From Lepisosteus oculatus (lineage: Eukaryota; Chordata; Actinopteri; Semionotiformes; Lepisosteidae), in contig NC_090704.1 in assembly GCF_040954835.1 (NCBI RefSeq), positions 14,095,501 to 14,159,500 of the forward strand: DNA of 64,000 bases, in the 5' to 3' direction. The position numbers and the translations under genes are program-made. The notes under the pieces are model-generated. The model saw only the letters and a list, made by a program, of their open reading frames with translations, did no database searches and had not been told where the DNA came from. The stretch's first letter is position 1. Each line of letters begins with the position of its first letter. Below are positions 63,201 through 64,000 of the stretch, piece after piece.

Positions 63201-64000
63201 GAGCTGTTTCAGATCAAAAAAAGTGCAAAAAGACTTAATTCATAGGCAGCCACAGCTGAAGCTTCGTTCTTTTTGTCCCACATTTCTCTGTCAATCACAC
63301 GACCAGGCTCCTGATATTTCTCTTGCTGAAGGTTAGCAAAATAATTGCAAGCATTCCTGAGAGTGTTTGATGGACACCAGGAGAAGGGGAGAGCAAAGGT
63401 TGAAGTTGAAGGCTCTGCCCAAGGTTCTACAGCCTAATACACTTTCTAGGAAGTCTAAAAATAGCCAGATTCATTTCTATTCTACTAGGAGGCTAGTGGA
63501 ATTTTTCCCATTAATTTTGCCCCCTTAGTTCACAGAGGCAAAATAATTCAAATACCCACAACATACAAAAAGTGTGCCCCAAAATGAAGGCACAATTTGT
63601 ATCACATTTGCCCTGGAGGCGTGTCTCACAGACCATGCAGGAAAAAGAGCTAGCCCTTCTAATAATGAGTGTTACATAAGTTACTTTTTACAAGGAACAC
63701 CTGCAGAGCCGATGTTTGATCCTGGAACAAAAAAACATTTTGCACTGTTATAACTACGGACTAAGGAATTCACTTTCTTTAGTCAGGAATGCTGACTAAA
63801 TTTGCTCACTGTAGAAATTAAGCCAGCTGTTGTTTCTTTTTCCTCATTTTCATTTTAGTTTACAACTGTGCATGTTTACAACAGTACATTACTGAAGAAC
63901 CACTTCAGAATAAACACTTGTCATAAGTAGGACTGGCTTCATAATAAACCAAAAGAGGCATCAAAAAGTATGAGATGTTGAAATGTTATATACTGTATGT
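57256..64000. other. ror1: ror1 intron 1 (partial)
   Basis: No exon encoding a signal peptide compatible with the phase of exon 2 is visible; open frames at 58069-58332 and 59005-59190 are not convincing. A run of 14 C lies at 60811-60824. A CpG-bearing block near 58370-58470 may be regulatory. Confidence 0.6.

Overview
This is a vertebrate genomic window, most likely from a ray-finned fish and plausibly a slowly evolving non-teleost (gar- or bowfin-like). The reasons are intron-rich genes with strict GT-AG boundaries, a ROR1 protein very close to the mammalian one, and fish-type repeats: tRNA-headed SINEs, V-SINE-like cores, a 5S-rRNA-derived SINE, CR1-like LINE fragments and Tc1 transposons. 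The species call is inference. The gene calls are direct reading of exons, splice sites and reading frames.

Two genes are present, both on the minus strand and in tandem. ror1 (receptor tyrosine kinase-like orphan receptor 1, a Wnt5a-type receptor) occupies about 23.4-57.3 kb. Exons 2-9 were found: linker, Ig domain, a 37-base exon, a two-exon Frizzled domain, kringle, transmembrane, and one large exon with the kinase-like domain and tail. All junction phases agree and together encode about 906 residues. The signal-peptide exon lies beyond 64 kb. About 2.5 kb downstream, ube2u (ubiquitin-conjugating enzyme E2 U) lies at 10.3-20.8 kb. It has one non-coding 5' exon and ten coding exons giving a 329-residue protein with HPN motif, catalytic Cys89 and a long C-terminal extension ending like the mammalian protein. 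The ROR1-UBE2U order and orientation match human. The two proteins are not expected to work together; the link is conserved synteny.

Region by region: 1-10.2 kb is gene-free and repeat-rich, with a dead Tc1 copy inserted in a SINE, further SINE copies, a 5S-derived SINE and a perfect X-box-like palindrome near 7.08 kb. 10.2-20.9 kb is ube2u. 20.9-23.4 kb is intergenic plus the ror1 3' UTR. 23.4-33.4 kb holds ror1 exons 9-5. 33.4-50.35 kb is one 17-kb intron containing a Tc1 transposon with an open 339-codon transposase and nearly identical 210-base inverted repeats. 50.35-57.26 kb holds exons 4-2. 57.3-64 kb is intron 1.

No bacterial-type operon, CRISPR array, functional tRNA or rRNA gene, or clearly novel multi-gene system was seen. 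The items most worth a second look are the complete fish-type UBE2U with its conserved but unexplained C-terminal block, the intact Tc1, the nested transposon, the 5S-derived SINE and the X-box-like sites.
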